This document shows, in pieces, positions 25,309 through 38,093 of a DNA stretch of 64,000 nucleotides. Every line of letters begins with the position of its first letter. Position 1 is the stretch's first letter. The stretch lies in NCBI GenBank assembly GCA_028583605.1, contig CM053329.1, positions 3,596,001 to 3,660,000 of the forward strand, written 5' to 3'. Under the pieces are notes generated by a model that did no database searches, was not told the DNA's origin, and saw only the letters and a list, made by a program, of their open reading frames with translations. The DNA is from Dastarcus helophoroides. Lineage: Eukaryota > Arthropoda > Insecta > Coleoptera > Bothrideridae. Made by a program: the position numbers and the translations under genes.

Positions 25309-26484
25309 TACAAGGTGATTCTAAAAGTAGTACCATAAATTAAGGATTGTATTTTAAAGCTCAAAATAAGACGAAAAGTCTATATAAACAAGTGTCGCAA
25401 AATGCTTCGTTTCCGAGTTAGAGGTTGTGGAAGGTTAGTTCCTGATTAAAGTTTCTAATTAATAGTTGCGGAACATGTAGAGATATTCGAATGAAATTTG
25501 ACACAAGTTTATATAATTTCATATCCTCTCAATAAATCTAGGAATCAATTACCAGAACTTAACCAGTAGCGGGTATATCGAGGGGGATAGTGTTTAAAAT
25601 GTGCCTTATTTATTTTGTGTGCACTTTTGTTTTAGTTTAGTAACAAAAGCATAAACTATAAACTTTTCTACGTAAAAAAGGTACTCTTACTGAAACTCGA
25701 TATTGTCAGTCGTTTTCGAGCAAAATACAGTTTTATATCTCGATGCATAAAAAACACTCCCCCAGAAATCTCGGATGTAACAGGCTTTAAAATGGAAGAA
25801 AACCTATGATATGTTTATTAGCAAAAATGTACTTTACAAACAAAATTATTTTTAACTAGTAATGAACTAAAAAAATGTTTCGTGAATAGTTAAAAAATAA
25901 CAAATTTAAAAACAGAAAACAGAAATTGCTCAAAGTCGCCACCGGTGACAAGAAAACATGAAAATGTCAATACTATTTATTTTCTTTCATTTCAATGCCA
26001 ACTATGTGCTACATTCCATATTTTTGGGCAAGCGCTTTTAATGCATCGAAATATAAAAATGCATTTTACCCGAAAACCGCTGACAATATCGAATTTCTGT
26101 AGGAGTACCTCTTTATGTAAAAGTTTTTGTAGTTTATATTTTTGTTAAAAAATTGCCACAGAAGTGCACACAAAATAAATAGGGTTCGTTTTAACCGTTT
26201 TAACCGCGCCCTCGTTATACCCGCCACTGGTTAAGTTGTATTAATTAATTCTTAGATTTTTGGAAAGGGAACAAAAGGGTATGAAGTTGTGCCAAATTTC
26301 ATTCAATTATCCGTACACGTTTCGCAACTATTAATAAAAAATTATAATCAGGAATTAACTTTCCACACCCTGTAACTCGGAAACGAAGCGTTTTACGACA
26401 TATGTTTTTATAAACTTTTGGTTTTATTTTGGGCTTTAAAATACGATTCTGAATTTATGGTACTTATTTTAGAATCACCTTGTA
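25309..26484. mobile_element. long-TIR palindromic element (TACAAGGTGATTCTAAAA), in Gr intron 2
   Basis: The left end TACAAGGTGATTCTAAAAGT matches the reverse complement of the right end (TTTTAGAATCACCTTGTA). Inverted similarity continues for at least 350 bases, including an AAACGAAGC motif in both arms. It is flanked by TA. A 67-codon open stretch at 25945 has no recognised relatives, so the element looks non-autonomous. Confidence 0.82.
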
Positions 26485-28063
26485 TATAACAGAAAAATGT
26501 ATAATTTTCCTGATATGTTAAAAAACCTCTTTACTTCTTTTTCCTTATTGGATATTTTGCCAACCGCCTACCAGAAAAAGGGTACATTTAAAATAAATAA
26601 TTATGACACAAAATCAATTAGAAAACTCATATTTGACAGATATTTGCCAAATAAGCATAGCTCATGATATATTTGAGGGATTTAAATGCAAATCCCGCCA
26701 CCTTCATATAAAGATAATATGAAAAAAATGAAAAAAAAAATGTAGGGTAGACCAAGGGCGGTTGAAACATTTTCAACAAAATCGCTAATATTTTTATCTC
26801 AGGCATTTGGTAATATGCTTTAACTGAACCTTAATAACAAGATTAAAAGTGAATCAGGCTACAACGGCCTTATTTGTGTTTCAAAAATATCTACGTTTTA
26901 AAAAGAAATTGTTTCAATGAACCTTGATGCTTATTATTCCAGTCAGTTGTAACTATTGCAAAATAAGGAAAATTATATTGTTTTGTACTTACTTATTAAA
27001 TAAAAAGCACAGTATAAAGTCATTTATTTAAATCAATAAAGATAAGGCATAATATTATTGTTTTTTTCAACAATCAGCTTGACTATAATTCGAAGGAATA
27101 AACTGTTAGGCTGAAAATGTAATTAATCTCAATTGAAATATAAAAATCAAAACAAACCTTATCATGGACCCACATTCGGAAGTCTACGAATTACACCAAA
27201 TCAACTGCTCTACTAGTCTAGCGCTGCAACTGTCAACTTATTATTAGACCCAGCAAAAAATATTCCTCTTATTATTCATAATCTGTAAAAACGTTTGCCT
27301 GTTTAGTCATATTTTTCTTATTATATACTTAAAAGATTTTGACTTTTTTTTTAAATTGCCTTTATTATCTGTAGCCTTCTTTTCTGGTTTCCTTTGAGGA
27401 GTTTGTTTCTAATTTTTTTTCTTTTTTTGACGTATTTGTGTGTACTATGTAGATCTTACATTTTTTCTTCCTTTGTTTGTCGCCATTCGGAGAATTGAAT
27501 CGGTGAGATTAAGAGGAGAACAAGTCCATTAGACATTTTCATCTCACGCAGCCATTTTGTTTTAAATACGAAACTGCATTGAATCAGTAGAAGAACAGTA
27601 GTAAAACCACCTTGTTAATGCCCCTTCCAAACTTTCTCGCACTGCATTGAGTGTAAGAACAGTACAAGTCCATAACTTCTCAACATATGGCGTTTTGGTA
27701 CAATTTATGATCAGGCTCAGCTGTTTTAGTGGCATTTCATGGTGAAAAATTTAATTAGAAGATGTGATCTTACAGATATACTTTCCAGATAAATATGAGG
27801 CAGTGATTAAAAATTCTAGAAAAAAAAAACATTTGCTAAGAGCCCTATCGCATATGGATTGAACCTCTTGGAATTTTTTTTAAAATATGTATTTAAAATA
27901 AACTTAACTAACACTAAAACAGAAGGAAATATTAATACTAGTAATATTTAATTGCTTTACCTATTTTAGAAATATATTAAATTTTAAACAAAATAATATA
28001 AAAACAGACATTATGATATTGTCTCACATTAATTGGACCATGATTATTTCGGATTTTTTACCA

Positions 28064-28439
28064 CTATGTATAGTCTCCCCTTTGCTTTGAAACTGCTAAT
28101 ATACATTTAGGCAGTGTGTCCACCAGTGATTTGTAAAATTCAGGTTTAAATTGTTGCCAGATATGGTTCAACTTACCAGTTAATTCTGATTTTATACTTA
28201 CGGCACTAGTTCTTAATTGCATTTTCATTTCATGCCACAATGCTTCTATTGGCCACAGGTCTGGACTATTAGACGGCCATTCTAATAATGTTAAATTGTG
28301 GCATAAAGCACCGTCTCGTTGGAAAATATATTATCCGTTTGCATTTGTTAGCAGTTCATTATGTAGAATTTATATATATTTACCAGCATTAATAGTTCTA
28401 CCTATCTTTAACCTTACGCCTTAATGTATTTGGATGTTG

Positions 28440-28519
<80 letters not shown>

Positions 28520-28899
28520 TTTCTCTCTCTCTCTCTCTCTCCCAACATATCTCAAATTTCAATTCATCACCCCAAATTATTTTATCCCAGTTATTGGTAC
28601 ACCCTGTGGAGTGCTCCTTAGCCCACTCCAATCTAGTCTTCTTTTGCTTTGTTGTAAGAAGTGGCTTCTCTTTTGGCTAAATATTTTTATTTAACAAAAT
28701 TTTATATTTGGAAATTTATAGTTAAGCTTTACATACCTTATAAAATCCGTATTCAAGTCTTCTTATATTTCGCAGACATGTATTTTTGGATATGGATTTT
28801 CCAATGGTTTCACCCCATTGAACAGCCAATTCTCTAGACGACATCCTTCTGTCTTTTTTAATTAATTTGTCCAATGCACGTTGATCCTGAGGAGTGATT
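28064..28899 (-). pseudogene. Tc1-like transposase, inactivated and split by a CT/GA microsatellite
   Basis: Reading on the minus strand: a helix-turn-helix region (QDQRALDKLIKKDRRMSS, then ELAVQWGETIGKSISKN), then EWAKEHS…W, first catalytic block IIWGDELKFEI (Asp), second block FQRDGALCH (Asp, near 28320), and third block SPDLWPIEALWHEMK (Glu). It ends at a stop at 28064-28066. The order and spacing are those of Tc1 DD34E transposases. About 100 bases of (GA)n lie just after KFEI and part of the protein between blocks 1 and 2 is missing, so it is dead. It lies in Gr intron 2. Confidence 0.85.
28443..28541. repeat. (CT)n / (GA)n microsatellite
   Basis: About 49 CT units with one short interruption (CCTTTT near 28517). 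It sits inside the Tc1-like transposase and creates artificial open frames of alternating Glu-Arg or Ser-Leu. Confidence 0.97.
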
Positions 28900-29596
28900 A
28901 TTATGGGCAGTTATAATGGGCCTTACGAAGGTCTGCAGAAACAGGTTTTCCACGCAGGGTAATAAATAAATGTATAGCTTTATGTAAGGTCTATTTTATT
29001 TAAACATGATAATAACGACGACACACAAATATTGACCTTTGAAAATTATTTTGGAAGAACTGTTATTGCATTTTTTAAGAAAGTGGTGTAATGCATTTGC
29101 GATAAGCACAAATGTAACTTTTATTTTTTAATATCAAAAAATTCAACAACATAATAACGGCAATAAGATATATTTATAGCAAAATATCCTACTTTATACA
29201 GAGCGTCTAAATTTTCCACTGAAATTTATGGAAACATTTATGAAATTTTTGTTTTTATATCCTTAAAAACAGAAAATTAGTTAGGGTGGTTCAATTCTTC
29301 TGCGACAGGGCTCGTATAAGTATTACTTCATACAGATCCATTTACTTGATTTTAAGAATTTTAGCCTCCAATCTATAAAACAACCTATAGAATTGTCGAG
29401 AAATACATACAGTTTGTGTACGGTGCAATATTTCAAAGCTGTGTCAAATGCTTAGACTTTAATGGTTGATTCATATACTTTAAGTTTACTAAAATAAAAT
29501 CAAAGTCCGTATATTTCTATTATTAAAGCCTTTTTTGAACCAGTGTCAATTAATAAGAAGAAATTAGAAGATATCAAACATATTATCATAAATTAT

Positions 29597-29800
29597 ACAG
29601 GTTGAACCAAATTTGAGTTCCACGACGGGGAACTCGAAAACTATCAGAGATACACAAAAGCTTAGGAGCAAAGTAGTGTAGAATTTAACGCTTAACAATT
29701 TTCCGCTGAAAAAACAATTAAATTTGAAATCGTTCTGATTTTATGTAGAAAAAACTAAAATCGCCATTTTTAAAAATTGGCTGTAATTTGCATTAATATC
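29597..29800 (+). mobile_element. solitary end of the TACAGGTTGAACCAAAT family
   Basis: The sequence from TACAGGTTGAACCAAATTTG through ATCGCCATTTTTAAAAATTGG matches the first 200 bases of the element at 38959-40417, with no matching opposite end nearby. It is a truncated copy, nested in the 26744-30495 region. Confidence 0.65.
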
Positions 29801-31136
29801 CTGGAGAACCACTAATTTAGAGGATCGTGATGATGCTAGTAAACGAATTTGATTATACTTGTTCAATAAAATATAACAAATTTTTCTTATATTTTTTATA
29901 CAAATTTCGCGCAAATATCTAATAATTATCAATATTAAGATTAGGAACAAGGCCAACTTTGTTTTTTGTAAATATAAAAAAATGCTTCAACTATTAAATT
30001 TAATTTTTTGTTTGAAGTGTGCCTAAAGGGTTACACTAAAACCACGTACCAAGCCCGTAAGAAGCATAACAAATGAAAAAAAAAACATATTTTTTTTATT
30101 ATCCAGAAATTCAAATATTTGAACTTGTACAGTTCTTAATCTCACCGGTTCAATTTTATCCGACTCCGTCAAAGCCTACGAACTAAACAATTTATTTAAG
30201 TAAATAACATATCTTTGAATCCCAGTAACCAAAGAGTTTATGCTATAAACAAAGGGTAATAATTTTATTTATTACAGCTTTGAAGTAAAATGCAAAAACA
30301 CTTTTGATCACAATATCACCATGACCCTCACACACACATGATAGATTAAGAGACATTATAAGTCACGACATGAATGTCACGTCATTTCTTTTTCACATTT
30401 CCACTTATCGTCCATATATTTTAAATTATTAACCTTGTTTTAACCATTTCCAGTTTCAACGGTTTCCAGTTTCAACCGACCCCTGTCTACCCTATGAAGG
30501 TTACTGAACAATTAGTTTTGTCAAAATTTTCAATAATAGTTGCCAAATAAAAAGTAATACTACATAAAGGTTTACATAGTTTACAACATATTTCACAAAT
30601 CTGTCGTTGTATTTTTAAGAAGATAACATGGAGATAGCAATTTTGCAGTTTAATACAAAGGGCTGAAAAAATGTCAGATATAATTTAATATAATTAAAAA
30701 TTGGCAAAATTTTGACTTACTATGGGTTTATGTTATGTTTAAAAAGTATAGCTTTTTTAACGTATATTTTATTAAACATTTATCTCACTTATTCGTCATG
30801 ACTACTTTAAACGCATTTAAAAAAGCTACTAGAGTTGCATCCGCTAAATCTTCATGTCACGTAAGCGTGACCATATTGTTTATTGCCTGTCATTGGATTT
30901 GAATCCATTTTTGGTTAAGGGTCTTAAATGTGAAAATTAGCCAAGTTGCAATTTTTTTAGTGATGCGGTTTTTGTGTAGGGGTAAAGTTTTAACAACATA
31001 GCAGATATCTTATGAAATATTCATTGCCGTGTTGAGCTTTTAGAAAATTAAAAAAATTTATCACATTAAAGTATTGGGTATGCACAACCGCTATTAATTT
31101 AAATGAACAAATTTATCTCTTCAATTTCTTTTCTAG

Positions 31137-31226
31137 ATAAAAACCTTCTCGATACAAATTTTTCATGAACAGATTGGTGTAAGTGCGGCGGGATTCTTTA
31201 CTGTGAATTTGGGATTTTTTGCAGTG
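31137..31226 (+). CDS. gustatory receptor gene (22834-34054), exon 3
   Basis: A 90-base, 30-codon exon with acceptor TTTTCTAG and donor GTG|GTAATG, phase 0 at both ends. It encodes the conserved Gr stretch running into membrane segment 7: FSIQIFHEQ, then SAAGFFTVNLGFFAV. Known Grs have F-S-x-Q-L-x-H-x(5-6)-A-x-G-F-F here. It is the same length as the exon at 51750-51839. The intron before it (23945-31136) is 7.2 kb and consists largely of transposons. Confidence 0.87.
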
Positions 31227-31350
31227 GTAATGACTTTTCCTAACCCTTTTTGGTGCACTTGTAATAAATTTATGTCAATAAATATGTATTAGAAAGTTTC
31301 ATACATAAATTTAAACAGCTTCTCTGATAGCTGTGACGAAAATGCCACTA

Positions 31351-33877
31351 TACATAAAGGATGTCCATTTTAAAAGTTTGCACCCCGGTTTTCTCGAGAA
31401 CTGTTAGGAATTTGAAAAAATCCAAAAACTTTCAAGGAGTAAGCTTGCTTGCTGTCTCATGGCATATGTGGTATTCGGCCCCCATTGGGGATGAGTTTCA
31501 CCCCTTAATTTAAATAAAAAAGGTGGTCGAGTAGTACCTTTTAAAGAGCTTGTCTAGTTGTCTATTTATTATCTGCAATTTTTTTGAAACCTATCTATTT
31601 TATTTTGCAATATTTGCTTTCGAAGCCTTAAAATACAAAAACCTAAAATAAAAATATTTACTTCTTTTTTAGGCTTACAATTACAATTTGATCGTTTTTA
31701 GCGCTATCAGTGCGGTATTCTTAGGATGTGCAGTTGCAACTACTATTACTCATTGCCTAGCAGGAGTAAATTTCACCACCAAAACGAAATAAGGATACTA
31801 GAAGCTCTTTTGATCCTCTATTGAATGTTGTCTTACTTACTGCAAAAGCAACCTACCATTAGAATCAATAGATAAGTTGCCGACTAAAATGTTTGGTTGT
31901 CAGTGGTAATTTTTTACATATTTTTTTTGCCTTCTAGCTGATAAAGTGTAAGAAACGGCAGCAAAAAGTAAAAGTAATAATAAACCGTAGGTATGTATTT
32001 ATTTGTTATTTGTTTTGTTTTCTCTAATGAAATCCTACATGTGCTGTATTGCTTTCTACCACACCAGTTTTAAAGTAATATTCATTTGAAATTAATGCTA
32101 AAATGACTTTCAGTGTTCCGGTACTTGCTGAAATTGTGTCAATTGTCTATGAAAAACATTGATGTAGTAGAGCAATACTCGTATCTTTAATAAAAACCAT
32201 CCAGATAACAATTTAGGTGATGTCGGTATTTCAAAAATTTGGCGAAAATTTGAAGAAACTGGTTCGGTTTGTAATGTGAAGCACGAGCGAGCGAAGAGTG
32301 TGACGCATGAAGTAGTGGAAGTAGGCGTAATAGGATAACGTGAGCAGAATAAGGGACAGAGTATTCGTCAATTGTCTGCAGCGATGGGTATAGCTCGATC
32401 CAGTATCCCCAAAATTTTGGGGACCAACACCCTACAAAATAAAACTGCTACATGAGTTGACAAAGATGATGAAGACAGAAGGGTCAAATTCTGTGAAGAT
32501 ATGAGTGGAAGAACTATGAGTAATTTAGAGTTGCTCTATAACATTTGTTTTACCGACAAATCCACGTTTTTATTAAATGGAGCTGTCAACAGACATAATT
32601 ATCGTTATTGGAATGATATCAATCCTGTCTTGTATAGGGAATCCCGTATCCAATATCCCGAAAAACTAAATCTTTGTGTAGGAATTTTAGGAACGAATTG
32701 TTGATCCACCAATTTCACTGGACAAATGTATCATAGTTTGCTGGAGCATAAAATATATGTATTTATAACCGATATATTGGAAAATGACGGAACCATAATA
32801 TCGCTCACCTACATTTTCAGCAAGATGGTGTCCCTCCTCACCATGGAGATATGGCTCGGATGTATTTGAATAATCGTTACCCAGGTAGATAGTTATTTGG
32901 TTTTTACATAACAGCTCATTTAACGGGAATGTATTATTAAACATGTATGAAGAGCAAGTACTCGAAAATTATTCAGGTTTGTTTATATTTTGGATTTAGG
33001 GCAATGGATAGAAAGAAGAGAAGCTATTAAATGGCCAGCTAGAAGAGTAGAGTATTTCAAGCACAACCGCGAGATTTAAGGGAATTGAAGAAAAGAATTG
33101 CTACTGAATGTTTCAGAACAACCCCGGGAATGTTGGAAAACGACAGAAGAGAGTTTTGATCGAAGATTGTATTATTATACGGAAGCCAACGGTGGCCACT
33201 TTGAGCAATTAAAATAAAAATGGTTCTTTCTGCTTTCTTTAATTTTAAATGAAAGCAAATATCTCGAAAACCAATTAATAGATTTTAGAATAATTACAGG
33301 TACGAAATCATGCAATCCTACAATTGCTTCAAGAAGATGCTGCTTGTCCTACCTTCCCTATTGACCACCAAACATTTTAGTCGGGAACTAATCGATCGAT
33401 TCTAAAAGTTGATTGATTTTGCAATAAATAATGACAACATTCAATAGAATATCAAAAGAGCCTCTCATAAAGATGTAATTTGCCCTAATTTTTTTTATTT
33501 TATTGTGGTGGTGAAATTCACTCCTGCTACCAATAGCAGTAATTGCACATTCTAAGAATATTGTATTGATAGTGCTTAAAACGATCAAATTATAATTGTA
33601 AGCCTAGGCAAAAACTAAATATTTTTATTTTAGGTTTTTGTATTTTAAGGCTTTGAAAGCAAATATATCGAAAAAATTGCAAGTAATAAATAGACAACTA
33701 GACAAGCGCTCCAAATCGCTTCTACTCGACCTATCTTTCCTATTTCAATTAAGGATGGCGTGAGAGGACAAGAAGCTTCTCCCTCGGAAGCAAAATCGAC
33801 CTGTTTCTATGTTTTTCGAAATTCTTAGCAGTTCTCGAGAAACCCGGGATACAAACTTTTAAAATGGACACCCTGTA
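31351..33877. mobile_element. mariner-like element with ~520-bp terminal inverted repeats, in Gr intron 3
   Basis: The left end (TACATAAAGGATGTCCATTTT) and right end (inverse of TACAGGGTGTCCATTTT) start inverted repeats of about 520 bases, reaching about 31900 and back to about 33350. A broken transposase (32102-33217) lies between them. TA flanks fit Tc1/mariner target duplication. It fills most of the third intron of the 22834-34054 receptor. Confidence 0.85.
32102..33217 (+). pseudogene. mariner-like (DDD/E) transposase, inactivated
   Basis: Fragments in the + frames give, in order: a helix-turn-helix-like N-terminus (ELAEIVSIVYE…), a second DNA-binding stretch (QSIRQLSAAMGIARSSI), the first catalytic block (NICFTDKSTFLLNG, then VNRHNYRYW near 32590), the second (FQQDGVPPH near 32820), and a C-terminal block ending NGGHFEQL before TAA 33217. 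Stop codons and frameshifts interrupt it repeatedly, and the third acidic block is not intact. The family resembles the insect mariner-like transposases with VNRxNxRYW. It would have bound the element's own long inverted repeats. Confidence 0.85.
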
Positions 33878-33961
33878 TCTATATATCTATCTATACCTAT
33901 GAATTTTTGCTTTAGCTGACCAGTGTAATATAAAGTATAGGCCTAATCTATTTTTTTTTAG

Positions 33962-34054
33962 TTTGTTGGCACCACAGTTACGTATTTGTTGATTTTGAAG
34001 CAGAATGTATCCAAGCAAACAGCGGAAGTGCTTTTTAGTATGTTTAATCCTTAA
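33962..34054 (+). CDS. gustatory receptor gene (22834-34054), terminal exon 4
   Basis: After a T-rich acceptor (TTTTTTTTTAG) this exon reads FVGTTVTYLLILKQN and continues to a TAA at 34052-34054: 30 codons plus stop. The TYLLILKQ core is the hallmark Gr C-terminal motif (TY-L-x-I/V-L-x-Q). Phase 0 agrees with exon 3. The preceding intron (31227-33961) is almost filled by the long-TIR mariner-like element at 31351-33877, which ends only about 85 bases before this exon. Confidence 0.9.
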   Translation, partial: FVGTTVTYLLILKQNVSKQTAEVLFSMFNP

Positions 34055-35147
34055 ACCTGTTATGTAGGCTTCCACACTAATAAAATTTAAAGAACGGATT
34101 CCATTTGTTTAATTGTCCTTTGCCTTCAGTCGGATATTAACCTTAACCCAAAAAACTAAGAATAAAGCAAAATACCTAGGCTATAAATTAAATTAAGGCG
34201 TAGAGGTGACTTAAATTTGAATACTTTTGGGCGACATGTGCTGATAATTAAGAGCTGCTAGCAGCCCTCGGATAACATCCTGTGTATTAACTCATGATTA
34301 AGTAGTAATAAATATTATGTTTTGATGCCGACTGAAGTATTTTTTCAAAAATTGCGTAGGCTTCAACTCTTGATAAGTTAATATTACCTAAATGTACTTG
34401 CAATAGTTCATGTTTATAACATCTAAAGGCTACCGTCCAATGGTGGTTAAGTTGAACCAATCCAAATTAACTAAGCTAACGTTTATTCTCTTTTAAGATT
34501 AAAGATTCAAGTGAAAAACATGCAAAATGAAGCATAAAAAAGGTAGGTAAACAGACATACTGAATTGCACATAATAATGGGGTTATAAACCTCATTTTCC
34601 TTAGCTCCATGTTTTAAGTCTTGACGTGAGCCTACATCTATTGATGGGGCACAGCTTTTCTGATAAATTTATTCTAACAGATGTATTCATTTTAAATAAC
34701 TAATTTGTATGTAATTTATCTGATATGTTTAATAATAAATAGTACATAACAGAAAGTGACGATCAGTAATTAGTGCTCCAGTGTTCCCTTAGACTCAGAA
34801 GCTAATTTAAAAATCTTAATCCGTTATGATTGTCACCTTGGCTGGACCGAGGCGTTAACTTGTACATAATATAATTTACAAAAATTAATAAAGATTATTA
34901 GCCTCAAACAAGTATAAACAAGAACTAAGTTTTAACTAAAATTATCTGAAATATCCTGAAGTATATAAATATTGATTGAAAATTATTATATATGAAATTT
35001 TGCTAAATGTTTATAACAAATAACAATAGTAGAACTTGTTGTATATGACGATAGTTTCGAATTCGGCCTGAGAGGGTGACGTATCAGTGTTGGAGGAGGG
35101 ATGCCTGCAGGCCTTGTTATCTCGAGCGCCTCGGCTGGACCCATATA

Positions 35148-35200
<53 letters not shown>

Positions 35201-36079
35201 ACAGAATACCAGACAAAGCGGCCCTAATGGATGGTAACCCAGTAGCCCCAAGGAATGTGGCTACTTTGTCAGCTAATAACTTCTATATAAAAAAACTATT
35301 GCAGCCCCATCTAGAGACCTCATTTTTAGTGTGAAATTTGAAGAGGTTCATATTGATTTATCTATTGGGGCTCTGGTTATGAATACACAGTTTTTGAGAA
35401 AATATAACCCAGTATTATTATTGTCTTGTTAGACATATTTGGCTACTAGGTGATCAAAATGAGTTTATCTTAATAAAAATCCCCAATTTAACGGTGTCTA
35501 CCAGTTAATGTGTACTCTTCTTCAGGACTTAGGGTGTCCATATATTGCCTACCCACTGCCCATTTTCAAGACTTGGTGTGGTGGGCTTGTATGCTCATCT
35601 TCAGGATTTAGGGTATTGTAAATGTCCTTGATCTACAAAATGGTTATCAAATATTGTAAAGAGCTCATTGCAACGGGTACTATGTACAATAAAATTTTAA
35701 GCCGTCATCTGGTCTTGGCCTAACTTACGCCCTTTCAAATCTCAGCAAGATGTTATTCCAAAGGTTCCACAATAAAGGTTGCCTACGGTCAACAGCCCGT
35801 AATTTTCTTAAACCTTGGCAGTAATTTCAACTACTAATTTTTAACTGAACTGAAAGAACATAAAATACAACGTAACCTAATAATAATTGAAATGTAAACA
35901 CTGCTGACCGCGTGACAAAATAACCTCGGTGTACGGTATATTGTGAGTTGTTATTAAATTGCAATCAATATCCTAATGCACTTAGATTAATTTGTTCTTC
36001 TTGCAAATTTTTGTATCAATTAAAATTTCAGCTTTGATGAATAATACTGGACAGAATATATTATACTATATTGTCTATC
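34055..36079. other. spacer between the two Gr genes
   Basis: Contains the (AT)n tract at 35151. No gene, promoter motif or transposon end could be supported. Confidence 0.5.
35151..35195. repeat. (AT)n microsatellite
   Basis: About 22 uninterrupted AT units upstream of the Gr first exon at 36080. Confidence 0.97.
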
Positions 36080-36955
36080 ATGGACCTATTAGATGCACTA
36101 TTTAGTCACTTTATGTTTCTAAGACTACTTGGAATCGTCAGTTGCAATGTTGTAAGGGATGAAACAAATGGTGATAAAGTAATTATTTTCAATAAAACCT
36201 GGAAAATAATACTTACTCTAATACATTTGACACTGGGAGTAAGCTTTTTATTTTATCAAATGTCCTATCTTACAATATGGGAAAAAAATTCTACGCCGAG
36301 GGCCGTGAAACTATTAATTAATATAAACAAATTTTCTTCTGTAATATATAATGTTACATTTGTGCGAGTAATAACAAAGAAATATGTTAATCTTTTTATA
36401 GAAATTCATAGTATTTATACACAACATAAATATATACTAAAATATATGAACTTACTAAAGATAAAGAAAAGAACCACTCGTATACTTTGTGGGAATATAT
36501 CGCATGTAATTTTCATTGCTCTAGTAATGAATGAGTACTCATCTGGAGTACCAACCGCATTATTAACTTTATACTTTAATGTCTATTTGGCGGTGTTTCT
36601 TTCTAACTATTATGTAATTTTGCCAGTTTTAAAGGATATTTTGCAGAGTACTGAGGAATATCTGCATGGATATTATTTTAGAGAAAGAGTGCAGTTACCT
36701 TCATCAATAAGAGACTGCTCCGAAATTTTTGAAAAAGTTACAAATGTCTGTCACATATTAGACGATTTACTGTCAGATTTCCTACTTGTATGTATTGGTC
36801 AATTCTTCTTTGCAGTGGTTTATCAGATATACAATTTGACAACAATTACTATGAAGATAGACAGAATAATTATAATAGGGCTGGTAACAGTTACTTTTTA
36901 TGTGCTGGTATTAATGGTGACCTTAATTGTTCAAGTAGAGCATTTAATTGATAAG
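36080..36955 (+). CDS. gustatory receptor, intact first exon of second Gr locus (36080-52018)
   Basis: A 292-codon exon starts at ATG 36080 (the frame is open from a TTG at 36071) and ends at AAG|GTAATA in phase 0. It begins MDLLDALFSHFMFLRLLGIV and has about six hydrophobic segments separated by basic loops, typical of insect Grs. The donor sits after VQVEHLIDK, at the conserved position after membrane segment 6. No C-terminal exons were found in the next 11 kb that are closer than 48591. Joining to the exons at 48591-48659, 51750-51839 and 51890-52018 keeps phase 0 and gives a 387-aa receptor. The stretch to 48591 contains a decayed copy of this first exon (41025-41858) and several transposons. 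The splice to the distant exons is inferred from phase, order and completeness, not shown directly. Confidence 0.85.
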
Positions 36956-38093
36956 GTAATATATCACCCATTATTAACCATCCTTGGTTTTTATTGAATG
37001 TGAATACAGTTATAATTTTGACATTTTTAACCCTTACTCTGTGAATTCTTTAATATTCATAAGTAATACATTGTAATAACAAGAAATATACCAATAAATA
37101 TCCAACAATTTTGGCGGTTATAACAGTAATTTGTTTAACCGTTGCTATGCTAACAAGGTCAGAGGCTTCTACGAATATTCCACCTCACTCGAACTCTCAT
37201 CTAAAGCTTCTATTAAAGTGTGTTGAGCAAATCTAATTGCTCGTTCATGACTTATTTTCAGCTACACCAAAATATGTTTGAAAGCTTAAAAAAAAGATCA
37301 TAATCGCCATCTCTGAGGCCTCTTTCTAAGTTTGGGCCCTGTGCGGTTACATCTGTCTTTGCGACTTCGACGTTCAGTACGGATAGTGAACTGCTCTACT
37401 GCTCGATGGTGCTATTTATTTACTATATTCAGCTCTGTTGGTTGTGTCAAATGATCTTATTATTTATTTTCACACATCTGGGAAGCTAGCTCTACAATTC
37501 ATGTTCGCTTTTTTCAAGATTTTTATTATTTTTCTTATTTTCCTTTTTAAGTAACAAAACAAGCAGGAACGGATTCTCATATGTCAACGAGAATTTGATG
37601 TTTCTTTTTAATTTTGTATTCTGGTGTGGCCGACTTGTCCAGCTAGTGCAACCGTATGTAACGTTCGTGTTTGGTGATACGAGTTACGATTGTGCGTTTG
37701 GCTTCACCAGTGTAGACGCACACAATTGTATGTTACGTTGTTATATACTTTCGCAGGTCTGGAGTTTAGTGTTGGTAGTATTAAGACAAATACTGGGATG
37801 TTGTGCTTTCCTAGCGTTTTTCTAATACCTACTGTTCCTCCTTATATGTATAGGGTTTTCGGTTATAAATGCACCCACCATTTATCTGTCAAAATGTGAT
37901 AGATGCAAAAAATGTTAAATACAGAAGTTTTTAGACCCCTAGAATTTTTAGGAGAATTCAAAAATAATAAAAATAATTGGGGTGTTCCATTAAAAAAACT
38001 AAAATGGTATTTAGTTCTGAAAAAACGTAACACACTGTATATCGCAAAATTATTTCAAATAAAAATTTAAGAGTGGTCCAGAAACTATTGTAT

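Larger units (their letters stand above)
26744..30495. mobile_element. candidate 3.75-kb TIR element (GGGTAGACMAGGG) with nested insertions
   Basis: The ends TAGGGTAGACCAAGGGCGGTTGAAAC and the inverse of GGTTTCAACCGACCCCTGTCTACCCTA match over about 25 bases in inverted orientation. Between them lie the Tc1-like pseudogene, the microsatellite and the solitary 29597 end. No transposase belonging to these termini was recognised. Confidence 0.5.

Noticed and set aside
28398..28694. Long open frames of alternating Glu-Arg or Ser-Leu
   Set aside because: They are produced by the (CT)n microsatellite; only the flanking Tc1-like residues are meaningful.
31676..31794. Open stretch after a TTTTTTTAG acceptor that resembles a possible terminal Gr exon
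   Set aside because: It lies inside the terminal inverted repeat of the mariner-like element and has an inverted twin near 33470-33600. The true terminal exon with TYLLIL is at 33962.
34986..35216. 76-codon minus-strand frame
   Set aside because: Half of it is the (AT)n tract; the remainder has no family resemblance.
37595..37899. Overlapping Cys- and Val-rich + strand frames; on the minus strand a GIY-YIG or Penelope-like hint (IRKTLGKHNIPVF)
   Set aside because: Composition is locally GC-richer, but the match is too short and the diagnostic GIY-YIG residues are absent, so no call was made.
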